Shown in pieces: positions 26,893 through 35,207 of a stretch of 64,000 nucleotides of DNA (positions are counted from its first letter, which is position 1; each line of letters opens with the position of its first letter). The DNA is taken from contig NZ_OY776147.1 of assembly GCF_963675305.1 (NCBI RefSeq), forward strand, positions 2,666,001-2,730,000. Direction: 5' to 3'. Below the pieces are notes generated by a model that did not search any database, had not been told where the DNA came from, and was given only the letters and a program-made list of their open reading frames with translations. Made by a program: the position numbers and the translations under genes. This DNA is from an uncultured Hyphomonas sp. (GTDB taxonomy: Bacteria > Pseudomonadota > Alphaproteobacteria > Caulobacterales > Hyphomonadaceae).

Positions 26893-27165
26893 TCAGTCAC
26901 CGACAAAGATTACAGACCGCCCCGTTCGCTCACATTCTTCCAATATTCCAAGCAAGGATAAAGATGTCTGGGCTTCCCTCATGGCCGAGATAATTGCCGG
27001 AATCGCTGAATCCACGACGACGTCCCTATAGGGGGCGATGAAGAGGCCTGTGCGTTGTTGGAATAGCTCGAATGCCGGTTGCAGATCGCCATAGGCTTTG
27101 TCGTCTATCTGGAATAAAAGCCGCCCCAATTTTCCGCATTTATATTCATGAACATCCAGTGCCAT
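26893..27165 (-). CDS. Small hypothetical protein
   Basis: 90 aa, unrecognised. It has a good ribosome site (GGGGAGAG, 5 nt before the ATG at 27165) and starts 2 bp after the DUF6678-like stop, so translation is probably coupled. The sequence is mixed alpha/beta, ends VIFVGD, and has no signal peptide. Size, acidity and position fit the immunity-like character of the run, but no function can be assigned. Confidence 0.6.
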   Translation of the reverse strand: MALDVHEYKCGKLGRLLFQIDDKAYGDLQPAFELFQQRTGLFIAPYRDVVVDSAIPAIISAMREAQTSLSLLGILEECERTGRSVIFVGD

Positions 27166-27167
27166 CG

Positions 27168-27488
27168 CTACTCTCCCCAGTCATAACCGTGAATGAGGAT
27201 AGCTTCGTCAAGCTCGGTGATTGGCCACTTTCCAAACGAGTTAAGATGCTGGATCAGCTCTGAACTCGTGGTGAGAGCATTTAAAACTCTTACAAATTCG
27301 ATATGCGAGAATGGCACGAAGGAGATACTGCCGCATTCGCCGAAATGATCTTCAAACTCAAAATTCGGACCAGGCGTGGGGACGCTCACGACATTCGGTT
27401 GAGCAACAAGTTTGATCTCCACCGAGGCGCAACCACCTGGTAAATTGTGCAAAGCGGAAAAAAGTTTTCGCCACTTGGCGTTGCTCAT
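27168..27488 (-). CDS. DUF6678-like protein
   Basis: 106 aa. The N-terminus MSNAKWRKLFSAL matches the start pattern I associate with DUF6678 proteins, small soluble proteins of unknown function often found alone or among immunity-type genes. A longer frame opens with TTG at 27557, where TTGA overlaps the stop of the 41-aa frame and an AGG lies about 8 nt upstream, so the protein may be 129 aa. The family call is by recall, without an alignment. Confidence 0.55.
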   Translation of the reverse strand: MSNAKWRKLFSALHNLPGGCASVEIKLVAQPNVVSVPTPGPNFEFEDHFGECGSISFVPFSHIEFVRVLNALTTSSELIQHLNSFGKWPITELDEAILIHGYDWGE

Positions 27489-27553
27489 ATACGCAGTCTT
27501 TGCCCGCAATATTTTGCGTGCTGCACGGCGGTCTTGCTCTGGCGGCTGCTGCC

Positions 27554-27679
27554 TCAAAACTGACCTGCTTCTAAATTCGGAAAAGGATTATCGATACCGG
27601 GCTGGCGCCAGATCGAATTGGCCGCGCGAACAACCTCATCTGTGTACTTCTTTTTTAGGCGTGAGACTTCTTCCGTCAC
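27554..27679 (-). CDS. 41-aa small ORF between lipoprotein and DUF6678-like genes
   Basis: GTG at 27679 to TGA at 27554, with codon use like its neighbours. It contains a basic helix (EEVSRLKKKYTDEVVRAA) and ends IDNPFPNLEAGQF. It continues the frame of the lipoprotein after that gene's stop and overlaps the TTG option of the DUF6678-like gene. It could be a true small protein or the 3' remnant of a longer gene. Confidence 0.35.
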   Translation of the reverse strand: MTEEVSRLKKKYTDEVVRAANSIWRQPGIDNPFPNLEAGQF

Positions 27680-27691
27680 AAGTTCTGTGCA

Positions 27692-28324
27692 TCACCTGTA
27701 CTCCCAACGGTAATCGATCTGGGTGATCTCGTAGGTGTCACCAGAAGGCTCCGTATTCAACAACACATAATCATGGCGGCCTGGGTCCATCAGGCTGAAC
27801 ACGGTGTAGTTGGCATCCACGGCCTCAATATCTATCCGGTCCCAGCTAGAAACCGTATCGGAGAGATGAAACGGCAGAACCATGTTGGGATCGGATGGGA
27901 CGTCGCAGTCGCCTCCATCCCACGCAAAGGTCGCCGAAAACATGAATCGTCTGTCGATATCACTGGCGGGCATCGAAGGCTCAAACCCTGTCGTGTAGCC
28001 TGCACATTCATGTTGTTCCGCGTATACGAAGAAGAAAGTTGGCGCCATCATGTCCACCACCGCAGCACCGCTTCTCAGGCGTTCTGTGAAGGTGTTTATG
28101 AAGACGAGCCGGTCATACATACCGGGGTCGTCAAAATCGTCCGGTGACAGTTCTGCGAAGGACGGGTCAGATTCTGCGCTGTCTTGCACCACCGCCGCTT
28201 CTTCTATTGTTCCAGGTTGCACCGTCGCCGCCCCTCCCATTGCTTCCGGCGGCTCAGCCTTTGCGCAGCCGGCGAGGCAAACACCAAGTGTGGCAATCGC
28301 TGCAAGTATCCAAAATCTCGACAT
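27692..28324 (-). CDS. Putative lipoprotein of the accessory island
   Basis: 210 aa. A type II signal peptide is clear (MSRFWILAAIATLGVCLAGC, lipobox LAGC), so the mature protein should be lipid-anchored outside the cytoplasm. The mature part is acidic, with four later cysteines spread through it only in part (EC and DCD), and no known domain. The ATG at 28324 is 11 bp downstream of the previous gene's stop. Confidence 0.68.
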   Translation of the reverse strand: MSRFWILAAIATLGVCLAGCAKAEPPEAMGGAATVQPGTIEEAAVVQDSAESDPSFAELSPDDFDDPGMYDRLVFINTFTERLRSGAAVVDMMAPTFFFVYAEQHECAGYTTGFEPSMPASDIDRRFMFSATFAWDGGDCDVPSDPNMVLPFHLSDTVSSWDRIDIEAVDANYTVFSLMDPGRHDYVLLNTEPSGDTYEITQIDYRWEYR

Positions 28325-28334
28325 GGGCCGCTCC

Positions 28335-28823
28335 TCAAGCACGCTTATGATCATAAAACACTGACTGGTGCCACGCGACCAACGAGGCGGGAACAGAGAT
28401 CAGCCCGTATTGCCAGGATATATCGGCCCAGCCATTCTGGAGCTCGAAGAAATAAAACTCCAACCAGATGGCGACCGCCTGAACAGCAATCAGAAACAAC
28501 AGCAAGGATGAGATGAGCCCCAGCCTCAATACTCCAACAATTGCGAGCAAAACTGCCCCGCCAATCAGGGCGACAACCAGCGCCACGACAAAGCTGAGGA
28601 CTGCGATATAGGCGAGCTCCAGACCGAACGACCTCGCAGCGACGGCGACAAGCGCGGCATGCGCCAGTGCAGCGAAGGCGGCCGTCGCCACAGCCGCTGG
28701 CCAAAGGCGCCGGAATAAGGATGACGATGAGTGTACTTCAGTCGTATTGACCGCTCTATTGTGAAGTTGTGTTTTTGAGTCCTTCAAATTCCGTTCGTCC
28801 TTCAAAAATGTCGGTTGGCGCAA
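28335..28823 (-). CDS. Hypothetical membrane protein, about four helices
   Basis: 162 aa, unrecognised. After a polar N-terminus of about 40 residues there are four hydrophobic helices (about residues 42-62, 68-95, 98-122 and 135-155). The start is uncertain: TTG at 28823, 5 bp after the previous stop, is the only start codon that gives the full frame. It lies next to a lipoprotein gene, which suggests an envelope role. Confidence 0.5.
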   Translation of the reverse strand: MRQPTFLKDERNLKDSKTQLHNRAVNTTEVHSSSSLFRRLWPAAVATAAFAALAHAALVAVAARSFGLELAYIAVLSFVVALVVALIGGAVLLAIVGVLRLGLISSLLLFLIAVQAVAIWLEFYFFELQNGWADISWQYGLISVPASLVAWHQSVFYDHKRA

Positions 28824-28828
28824 TGGCT

Positions 28829-29215
28829 TTACGCCGACCCTTGATCGTCCTCTAATTCACCGAGAAACGCTGCCGTCATTTCGCGTAGAGCTGTATCGTC
28901 ATAAGTCTTTTCAAGCGCGCGCATAGCACTGACTATTGCGGCTGATGTGCGAGCTACATCGCCACAATGCTCATAGGCCTGCGCGATGAAGTTCGCCATT
29001 TCCATGAAGTCCACGCGAAAGAACCAGATGATTGGCGGCGACTCATCCGTATTCACCGACAGCGAAATGGAGCTGTCATTGTCCATGCCGCAATCGGCAA
29101 AGGTGCGATCACTGAACTCCGGATGCAAAATCCGGAATCCATAATCAGTCTGCTCAGCTTCGACCCCGCATCGCTTTAAATAAGCGACAGCGTGCTCGGG
29201 CGCTGCGTTGTCCAT
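28829..29215 (-). CDS. Small acidic hypothetical protein
   Basis: 128 aa, unrecognised, strongly acidic. The ATG at 29215 is preceded by AAAGG and starts MDNAAPEHAVAYLKRCG; the frame upstream to 29263 is not needed. No signal peptide or helix pair. Two blocks are seen: a strand-rich half (SISLSVNTDESPPIIWFF) and a helical C-terminus. Small size and acidity fit an immunity-type protein, which is an inference from context. Confidence 0.55.
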   Translation of the reverse strand: MDNAAPEHAVAYLKRCGVEAEQTDYGFRILHPEFSDRTFADCGMDNDSSISLSVNTDESPPIIWFFRVDFMEMANFIAQAYEHCGDVARTSAAIVSAMRALEKTYDDTALREMTAAFLGELEDDQGSA

Positions 29216-29348
29216 ATTACCTTTCACGCTCGGTCCCCGAGAAAAGTAATGTGGCTGTGACAAATGCTTTGAAGCTCAATGAATCCCCCTCTTCCATCAC
29301 CCAAGCCGGTGATCTGACGCCTTGCGCTCTATCGAATTCGGCGTTGCG

Positions 29349-29675
29349 TTACGTGTCTTCTTTAAGTGCCACGATCAGATCGAAATCCGTCACGAACTGA
29401 TCAATAAATATTTTCATCTCCGAAGGCGCCTGGTCATCCAGTCCGCAATGCATGGACTGGATGACATTTGCAGCACCTTCATCGGCCGTCTCGAGGCACA
29501 GGTAATTTCCTGCCGCATCTTCAAATATGCCAATCCCGCTCGCTGGATTGATGTAGGCCCATCCCTGGTCGTTCACTCTGGGCAGTGCCAGATTATAGAT
29601 ACGGTCCGCCAGAACACCGTTGCGTGCATAAGCACTCCAAGATGCTTCCGGTCGTATATCAAAGTGCCTGAACAT
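29349..29675 (-). CDS. Small acidic hypothetical protein
   Basis: 108 aa, unrecognised and soluble. It has a GGAGGG ribosome site close to the ATG at 29675 and is the first gene of the leftward run that ends near 25.7 kb. It is divergent from the rightward run starting at 29801, so the 125-bp gap between them should contain two promoters. Visible sequence is mixed alpha/beta with an acidic helical C-terminus (FIDQFVTDFDLIVALKEDT). Confidence 0.55.
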   Translation of the reverse strand: MFRHFDIRPEASWSAYARNGVLADRIYNLALPRVNDQGWAYINPASGIGIFEDAAGNYLCLETADEGAANVIQSMHCGLDDQAPSEMKIFIDQFVTDFDLIVALKEDT

Positions 29676-29800
29676 GCATCCCTCCTGTGGGCATACATAC
29701 CCGCTTGAAAGGTAACAAATTATGGCGATCGCCGCCTTTATCTCGACACCTTGTCCGGGCTAGCTTCACGCCGAAGTCAGGCAAAACGATTCTGGGGACC

Positions 29801-30112
29801 ATGAAAACTGAAGACGCCTTCACAGTGTTCCAGCACGAGTATGACGCCGACGACGGCCTGCTGATGAAATTCCGGATGAGCGATGATGTCGAGACCGAAC
29901 GGCTCGAACGCTTCCTTGAGGCGCTAGATGCCCTTGCTGCGCATTATGAAGGACAAACACATGTCGAGAAGCACATGGCCTATCGGGTCATGTTTTTCCG
30001 CGACACGCTGTCGGCCAGCGCAGGCCACTGGAAAGTCAGTCGCCCCGAGGGGATGAGCCTACAGATGACCACAAAACTCATCATTGCCTTAAGCCATGTG
30101 TTTGCCGGGTGA
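29801..30112 (+). CDS. Hypothetical protein, first gene of a rightward run
   Basis: 103 aa, unrecognised. GGGGACC lies just before the ATG at 29801. The sequence is acidic and helical (ETERLERFLEALDALAAHY), with no signal peptide. The stop at 30112 is followed 2 bp later by the next start, so the run 29801-31.9 kb looks like one transcription unit. Confidence 0.55.
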   Translation: MKTEDAFTVFQHEYDADDGLLMKFRMSDDVETERLERFLEALDALAAHYEGQTHVEKHMAYRVMFFRDTLSASAGHWKVSRPEGMSLQMTTKLIIALSHVFAG

Positions 30113-30114
30113 TC

Positions 30115-30522
30115 ATGTCAAAATCGAGCAAACTGATCACGCACTTTGAGGACTGTGCCTATCTCAAATCCTATTATGGTATGTCGCGAGATATTTATGT
30201 TTACCAAGACCATGTGGAGATCATCTTCAGGATCATTCTCAACGATCATGTCAGCTTTAGCTTTAAGCGTGTAGGCGCACATGATGATGCCGTTATTGCT
30301 AGCCTTAAAAAATATGTGGAACGCTCGACTTATCTGGAAGCCGGTCTGCCATACAGCTCCAAAGCCGTCATGAATTCGGCCATCAAAGGCTTTATTGGAG
30401 ATGTCTTGAATGATGCCCTCCCCATGCCGGACAAGACTTATGTATTTGCGGGCGACAAAGCACGTCTGAAACTTTTCCTGGAAGACGAAGACTGCGCCTT
30501 CATTTGGGAGGATGAAGAATGA
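30115..30522 (+). CDS. Hypothetical protein of the rightward run
   Basis: 135 aa, unrecognised, soluble. A GTG at 30109 is an alternative start in the same frame. It has alternating strand-like segments (IYVYQDHVEIIFRIIL, HVSFSFKRV) and ends DCAFIWEDEE. Its stop overlaps the next start by 4 nt (ATGA), showing tight coupling. Confidence 0.55.
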   Translation: MSKSSKLITHFEDCAYLKSYYGMSRDIYVYQDHVEIIFRIILNDHVSFSFKRVGAHDDAVIASLKKYVERSTYLEAGLPYSSKAVMNSAIKGFIGDVLNDALPMPDKTYVFAGDKARLKLFLEDEDCAFIWEDEE

Positions 30523-31013
30523 AAGCACGCATGAACGATTCCAAAACCATAAACCAGAAATGGCGCGAAGGCTTCGTGGTCGGCTATGACTGTATCGCTC
30601 ATGGCGACGGGCACATCGTCTTCGCAAATGCTTACAGTCTCTACGATCCGAACACGCATGAAACGACACTCTACTGGTCGCCTCTCTGCGATACGACACT
30701 CGCCTCGATCCTGAAGTACAATGACGATGTCTGGACCGAGGTCGATATCTTCCGTCATCCCTTTGAGTTTGAAGGCCAGAAGATCGTCTTCGGTGATGGC
30801 GGCATGGGCAATGAAGGCTACATCGCCTCCGTGACACCGGACAATGATCTCAACTGGAGCCTGTTCTTCACCAATTCCAACCCGATCATGCGCGCCGAAA
30901 TGCAAGGTCGCACCATCATTGCCCATGGCGAGACAGGCTTTATCGCCCACATCAACATCGACAATCCGGCGGATATCTCCGTCACCCATGAAAACGCCAG
31001 AAAGGATATGTAG
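30519..31013 (+). CDS. Hypothetical protein of the rightward run
   Basis: 164 aa, unrecognised. It overlaps the upstream gene by 4 nt and precedes the next by 6 bp. The sequence is strand-rich with repeated Gly/Asp turns (GKIVFGDGG-like and GRTIIAHGETGF), suggesting a beta-rich fold. It has no signal peptide, although a lipoprotein follows. Confidence 0.55.
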   Translation: MKARMNDSKTINQKWREGFVVGYDCIAHGDGHIVFANAYSLYDPNTHETTLYWSPLCDTTLASILKYNDDVWTEVDIFRHPFEFEGQKIVFGDGGMGNEGYIASVTPDNDLNWSLFFTNSNPIMRAEMQGRTIIAHGETGFIAHINIDNPADISVTHENARKDM

Positions 31014-31019
31014 AAGGTC

Positions 31020-31520
31020 ATGTACCGCTATATCCAGGTCGCGAGCGATTCCACTTTCTCGACGCACCCATGGAAAACCATAAAAGTCCTCATCACCTCC
31101 ATCGGCATGGCAGCGGCCGTGACAGCATGCTCTGAACCCGCGTCTCCAACGAATCAGACCCCTGACAGCTCGCGCTCGGCTGGGCCGGTGTTCACGACAC
31201 CCACCGTCGAGCTTCCATTAGCAACTGGCGAGCCCGTTCTTTTCGGAATCAAATCCTGCAAGGTGTACAAATCTGCGCCCTCCGCCGGCGCACCGGAAAC
31301 CTGGACGCTCCTGTTCGAGCCCGCACCCTACCCCTTACCGCAACAATGCGTCAGAGAACGGCTCGAATTTGACGGGGAGTATATCCAGATCGAAATTGGC
31401 ACCCAGGCATTGGGCGCAGGCGGATGCTGCACGACCTATGCGGCGTACCGCAGCCGCGACGGTGAGAACTGGGAGGTCCGCCCGGCGACTTCGATCACTG
31501 AGTGGCAGGTATTGGAATAA
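31020..31520 (+). CDS. Putative lipoprotein of the rightward run
   Basis: 166 aa. A hydrophobic stretch after an unusually long polar N-region ends in a lipobox VTAC at about residue 36, followed by Ser/Pro-rich linker and a small domain with a CC pair (GAGGCCTTYAAYRSRDG). The ATG at 31020 has AAGG 4 nt upstream. Secretion and lipid anchoring are likely; the function is unknown. Confidence 0.58.
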   Translation: MYRYIQVASDSTFSTHPWKTIKVLITSIGMAAAVTACSEPASPTNQTPDSSRSAGPVFTTPTVELPLATGEPVLFGIKSCKVYKSAPSAGAPETWTLLFEPAPYPLPQQCVRERLEFDGEYIQIEIGTQALGAGGCCTTYAAYRSRDGENWEVRPATSITEWQVLE

Positions 31521-31531
31521 CGAGGCGGACA

Positions 31532-31738
31532 ATGTCTGATAAAATAAAAGTCGTGCATGAGGGTCGGGGTGGCTACGTCGAATACCAAAACGTTCGGTAC
31601 ACAATCGATCATGTGGGCGAAGGCTGTTTCTGCATTCATTTTCCGGATGGGAAGAAGCACAAAGATCTGAAGATCCACCAGCGCGCATTGACCGCTTATG
31701 CCGAAAGTCATGACCCGAAATGGTATGTGGGCAGCTGA
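31532..31738 (+). CDS. Small hypothetical protein (68 aa)
   Basis: 68 aa, starting at ATG 31532 behind GAGGCGG, 11 bp after the lipoprotein stop. The sequence is strand-rich (VVHEGRGGYVEYQNVRYTID) with two close cysteine/His positions (GCFCIHF), recalling a single small beta-sheet domain. Not recognised. Confidence 0.5.
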   Translation: MSDKIKVVHEGRGGYVEYQNVRYTIDHVGEGCFCIHFPDGKKHKDLKIHQRALTAYAESHDPKWYVGS

Positions 31739-31746
31739 AAGTTACG

Positions 31747-31899
31747 GTGCCTACTCTCAAGAATTATTGTGGCAACACCGTCACGCTTGAGGCCTCTTCT
31801 ACCGCGTCTTCACGGTTCGCACTCTCAAGAAATCTGGATCGATTCTCATCTCTGAACGTGATGATGAAGCCTCACCGAACAAAGGTCATCCTCAAATGA
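31747..31899 (+). CDS. Possible 50-aa ORF bridging two genes
   Basis: GTG at 31747 to TGA at 31899; the stop overlaps the next start as ATGA, the same coupling used elsewhere in this run. The translation is Ser/Thr/Arg-rich without domain features and has only a weak GAAAG before the start. It may be chance, and is listed because it fills an otherwise empty 157-bp gap. Confidence 0.25.
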   Translation: MPTLKNYCGNTVTLEASSTASSRFALSRNLDRFSSLNVMMKPHRTKVILK

Positions 31900-32357
31900 T
31901 AACAGGTAGCAGCGACATAGCGCGTCTTTTCTCACTCTTTCACGACGGCGGAATTAAGCAATACGAACTGAAGCAGGACAAGCTCATTCTTGAAGTTGGC
32001 ATCCTGTATCTGGCTCAAAGGATTTCTCCGGAACTAAGGGGATTTCATGTCGAACTCGAAATTTCCGGCCCGATCAAATTCGTGACCTGGCCAGACCATG
32101 AGACAAAGGAGTCGAGAACGCTGACGGATCTGGAATTTATTATGTCCACTGATCTGCAAATCCTCGAAGCAAAAGATGATGATGGCACTGTGAAAGTCAC
32201 ATGTGCTCAACATGCCTTTCCGTCAGACTTTATCGGGGGCGACCTCTTTGTCCGCACACAAAGCGCAAACGTTTGGGATGTAAACCACACCTGCTATTCG
32301 ATCGACTTTTTGGAAAATCTTTGCAAGTCGTACTGGGAAGAATGGAGCCGTCGATAG
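31896..32357 (+). CDS. Hypothetical protein, last gene of the rightward run
   Basis: 153 aa, unrecognised, soluble. It begins MITGSSDIARLFSLFHDGGI and shows alternating strand and helix segments, ending with a Trp-containing helix (LCKSYWEEWSRR). It is convergent with the 338-aa gene, whose stop is 20 bp away. Confidence 0.55.
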   Translation: MITGSSDIARLFSLFHDGGIKQYELKQDKLILEVGILYLAQRISPELRGFHVELEISGPIKFVTWPDHETKESRTLTDLEFIMSTDLQILEAKDDDGTVKVTCAQHAFPSDFIGGDLFVRTQSANVWDVNHTCYSIDFLENLCKSYWEEWSRR

Positions 32358-32376
32358 AATACTTTGAGGTCAACAT

Positions 32377-33393
32377 TCAAACTCCGTCATGCCCCGGCCT
32401 GTTCTGCCAAGCCCGCAGAAGTATTTCCCGCTCAGGCACGTCAAACAGTTCCGGCGCGCCGAGCCCCCAGACGGTTTCAAGCATGGCACTGCCGGCCGCT
32501 GCCCACGGCCCGGTCAGCCAGCGTTCTTCTTCGTCTTCCTCAAAAGCCGCATCACCGTCAATTCGCTCGGCCGCATCCGAGACAGCGCGATGAGCAAGCG
32601 ACAGCCCGTGGCCGACAGGTGATTTTAGATTACTCGCTGTCACGACCCCGCGCATGTCCCGGTCCGGCCTATTGTCTTTTCCCGTCACCAATGCTTGCCA
32701 GCGATGCCAGCCTTGAGAGGTGAGTTCCGCTGCGTCCGGGTGACGATAACATGCGAGCCTTTCAGCACCTTCGCGATCAAGGCCGCCTGCAAAACGCAGG
32801 ATTTGCTCCACCTGCTCTCCATACGGACCAAAAAGATTATGCGTCGGCATCTCCCGGACGATCTTTACCGAAACGCATCGCGTATAATTTCCACGATGAT
32901 CCTGTGGCTCCAGCCTGTCCAGAACCTGCGCCAGCCAAAGCCGGCCTGGCCAGCGGGCGACCGTCACATCCCGTAAGCTGTGATCCACAATGATCCAAGG
33001 CGGCTTGCTGGATGGGTTCGACACCACCGCCCCCTTTTCAGCATCCGCAAACTGGCCAAGCTTGTCTTCGGAAAGATAGATGAAACCTGTCTCAACAGCT
33101 TTCATGCGGTAGGCCCGCCAAGCAACGTCTTTGCCGGGAAAGTACTCGGCCACCCCCGGCATGTGCTGATCCAGATGTTCCATATCCAGAATGCTGCCAT
33201 CCGGAAGGCCGATCTCCACAATCCCTGCGAACTCACCGCTCCAGTTGGACACTTCAATCGTCCAGCCATTGCTGGCGCGGTATAGAATATCGCCCTTGAT
33301 GCGCTCTTGCGGATCGTAATCGGACACAAGCGTTATATCGCCTGTCTCGATCTGTTTCAGAACACCTAAAACATCATCTTCCGATACGTTCAT
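32377..33393 (-). CDS. Two-part hypothetical protein of the accessory island
   Basis: 338 aa, the largest product of the island. The first ~85 residues (VLKQIETGDITL to YRASNGWTIEVSNW) look like a small stand-alone strand-rich domain of the kind found in immunity-type proteins (possibly DUF7693-like, uncertain). The rest holds a WPGRLWLAQVL helix and a long acidic C-terminal region. No signal peptide. It overlaps the upstream LprI-like gene by 4 nt. Confidence 0.58.
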   Translation of the reverse strand: MNVSEDDVLGVLKQIETGDITLVSDYDPQERIKGDILYRASNGWTIEVSNWSGEFAGIVEIGLPDGSILDMEHLDQHMPGVAEYFPGKDVAWRAYRMKAVETGFIYLSEDKLGQFADAEKGAVVSNPSSKPPWIIVDHSLRDVTVARWPGRLWLAQVLDRLEPQDHRGNYTRCVSVKIVREMPTHNLFGPYGEQVEQILRFAGGLDREGAERLACYRHPDAAELTSQGWHRWQALVTGKDNRPDRDMRGVVTASNLKSPVGHGLSLAHRAVSDAAERIDGDAAFEEDEEERWLTGPWAAAGSAMLETVWGLGAPELFDVPEREILLRAWQNRPGHDGV

Positions 33394-34127
33394 TCACCCG
33401 CATTTTCTTTTTCTGGACATTGAAAAAGTTCGAACTGTTCGATCTGGATCGTCGAACCTTCAACCGTGTCATACCATTCCCCGATCAGGTTACCCTGCCC
33501 CCCTGACTTGATCCGCAAAAAGCCGGTCTCCCAACCAGATGGCGTAATCTCAACGGCTCCGTCGTAACCCAGCAGAATATCTGCTGGGGGCATTTGGCTC
33601 GGATCGGCAGGAAAGCCGCCTTCCGGCGCCGTATCTGCAAAGACACCGTCGCTACTGACGAAAAAATGAAAAACGAAACCGCTGGAAGAACAGCTCTCAT
33701 ACCAGGCGCCGTGCAGCCAGCTGAGATCATCGTCCGTCACAGTGTCCGCCGTCACGTCATAAACCGACTGCAATTGCGCGGTCCGCGCTGCGGTCAGTTC
33801 TGTAAGGCAGTTCAACTCATCCTCATGGCGGGAGGTGCCGCCACTCATCAAGCGATAAACAGCTGCGCAATGCGCATCTCGATAGCTCGACCAGGCCGCC
33901 TGCCCTAGCTCCAGGCTTTCACTTATGTCAGCGGGCTCGACCATAAAATCCTCGAACCCGTTGTTGTCTACTTTGGTCTCGATAGCTGCCAGCGTTTGTT
34001 CCATTTGCGCGTCGGCCGATTCAAACGCTTCCTGCGCCATGCACATTTCTTCCGGAAAATCGCAAGCGAGTTCCGCCTGACTGCTCAGCGCGAGCATGGA
34101 CAATGCCGCAACCAATACAAATCTCAT
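33390..34127 (-). CDS. Secreted LprI-like (DUF1311) domain protein
   Basis: 245 aa. The signal peptide MRFVLVAALSMLALSSQA is followed by an LprI-type domain: an N-terminal Cys pair (CDFPEEMC), a helix, then LGQAAWSSYRDAHCAA, the conserved W-x-x-x-R-x-x-x-C core, and CLTELTAARTAQL. LprI domains act as periplasmic lysozyme-inhibitor-like modules. The C-terminal half (FVFHFFVSSDGVFAD onward) is a separate beta-rich region. The ATG at 34127 is chosen by the signal peptide. Confidence 0.7.
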   Translation of the reverse strand: MRFVLVAALSMLALSSQAELACDFPEEMCMAQEAFESADAQMEQTLAAIETKVDNNGFEDFMVEPADISESLELGQAAWSSYRDAHCAAVYRLMSGGTSRHEDELNCLTELTAARTAQLQSVYDVTADTVTDDDLSWLHGAWYESCSSSGFVFHFFVSSDGVFADTAPEGGFPADPSQMPPADILLGYDGAVEITPSGWETGFLRIKSGGQGNLIGEWYDTVEGSTIQIEQFELFQCPEKENAGE

Positions 34128-34198
34128 GAATATAGTCCCCTGATAAAATGCTCGATAAGCTCGATCCGGCTCATCACGACGTAAAACAATGGCGTTTC

Positions 34199-34645
34199 CT
34201 AGGTCGGATTTGGTTCGTCTTGCAGCGGGCACCACCGCTCGGCATCGAACCAGCCAGCCCCCACATGATCATCGGTAAACAGCGCAATGGCATGCGGGTC
34301 TGTCTCGGGACCATTCCACTCCCGCAGGGACAGTCCTTGCGCTGCGATCAGGCGTTCCTGCTCTGCCGTGTCGGCAATGTCGCGTCTTATCTTGCGGATT
34401 TGCGGCGCTCGGGTTTCGAACCATTCGCGCTTTTCTTCAAACCAGGCCAGGCATTCCGCGACCTGCTCCGGTGTAAGTGCAAAAAGCTCATAGGTGCGGA
34501 CCTCTTCTCCAGCATCGCTCTTGAGGCGGAACCAGACGTCACTGCCTTCCCATTGCGCCAGCCCGGACACCGGACCGTCATACCAATCCCGCCAGCAGAT
34601 CAGGCTGATCTCATTGCCGTCCACGAATTTCGCTGCGGTGTCCAT
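34199..34645 (-). CDS. Hypothetical Trp-rich acidic protein
   Basis: 148 aa, unrecognised. The N-terminus ISLICWRDWYDGPVSGLAQW and a following strand suggest a small alpha/beta protein; a middle helix is charged (CLAWFEEKREWFETR). The start abuts the upstream stop with a 1-bp gap, so the pair is co-translated. Immunity-like by size and composition only. Confidence 0.55.
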   Translation of the reverse strand: MDTAAKFVDGNEISLICWRDWYDGPVSGLAQWEGSDVWFRLKSDAGEEVRTYELFALTPEQVAECLAWFEEKREWFETRAPQIRKIRRDIADTAEQERLIAAQGLSLREWNGPETDPHAIALFTDDHVGAGWFDAERWCPLQDEPNPT

Positions 34646-34646
34646 T

Positions 34647-35207
34647 TCACGCCAGTCTTTTTCTCAAACGCTTCACGACCGTCTCTCTCGCCTGCCTTGT
34701 CAGGAAGACGTGAGGAATTTTCATCAGGAACGGCCAATAGATGAAATCGTCCGCCCTTCGGTGCGACGCGCAGATATAGTCTATCAACTCCGCGGTGCTT
34801 GCGCGATCGAATGCCCACAAATTCTGATTCCGATACTCAATTTGAAAATAGGCTTCCCTTGGCCAATCCAGAGTATGCTTGCTACGTTTGCCACAGGACT
34901 CGCAGACGAGCGTACCTCGCCAGTCGCCTAAGGGACGGAACTGATGTTCGGAATGTGCCCAATCCTCGATTTTATAGCCGCGCGGAAGATCGCTTATGAT
35001 CGGGAGGGTATTGCCCGTAAGCCGATGGTAATAGATCGCTGCATGATAATATTGCCCATCCGAACCTGCCTGCTTCAGGCAATCGAAGTGTTTCGATTTT
35101 TCAAACCAATGGAGATCATCGTTCGTCTTGATCCTGACGCGTTCCGCGAATTCGAAAGCGGCTTCACTTGCGCAGTCGGAACACAAGACAGCCACACGGT
35201 GCGGCAT
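34647..35207 (-). CDS. Hypothetical protein with two CxxC pairs
   Basis: 186 aa. Two CxxC pairs, CSDC near the N-terminus and CESC in the middle, suggest a zinc ribbon. Between them is an aromatic-rich segment (YYHAAIYYHRLTGN). The ATG at 35207 (MPHRVAVLCSDC) is preferred, though a TTG at 35234 is in frame and no Shine-Dalgarno sequence is evident for either. It is the first gene of the 35.2-32.4 kb leftward run. Family not recognised. Confidence 0.58.
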   Translation of the reverse strand: MPHRVAVLCSDCASEAAFEFAERVRIKTNDDLHWFEKSKHFDCLKQAGSDGQYYHAAIYYHRLTGNTLPIISDLPRGYKIEDWAHSEHQFRPLGDWRGTLVCESCGKRSKHTLDWPREAYFQIEYRNQNLWAFDRASTAELIDYICASHRRADDFIYWPFLMKIPHVFLTRQARETVVKRLRKRLA

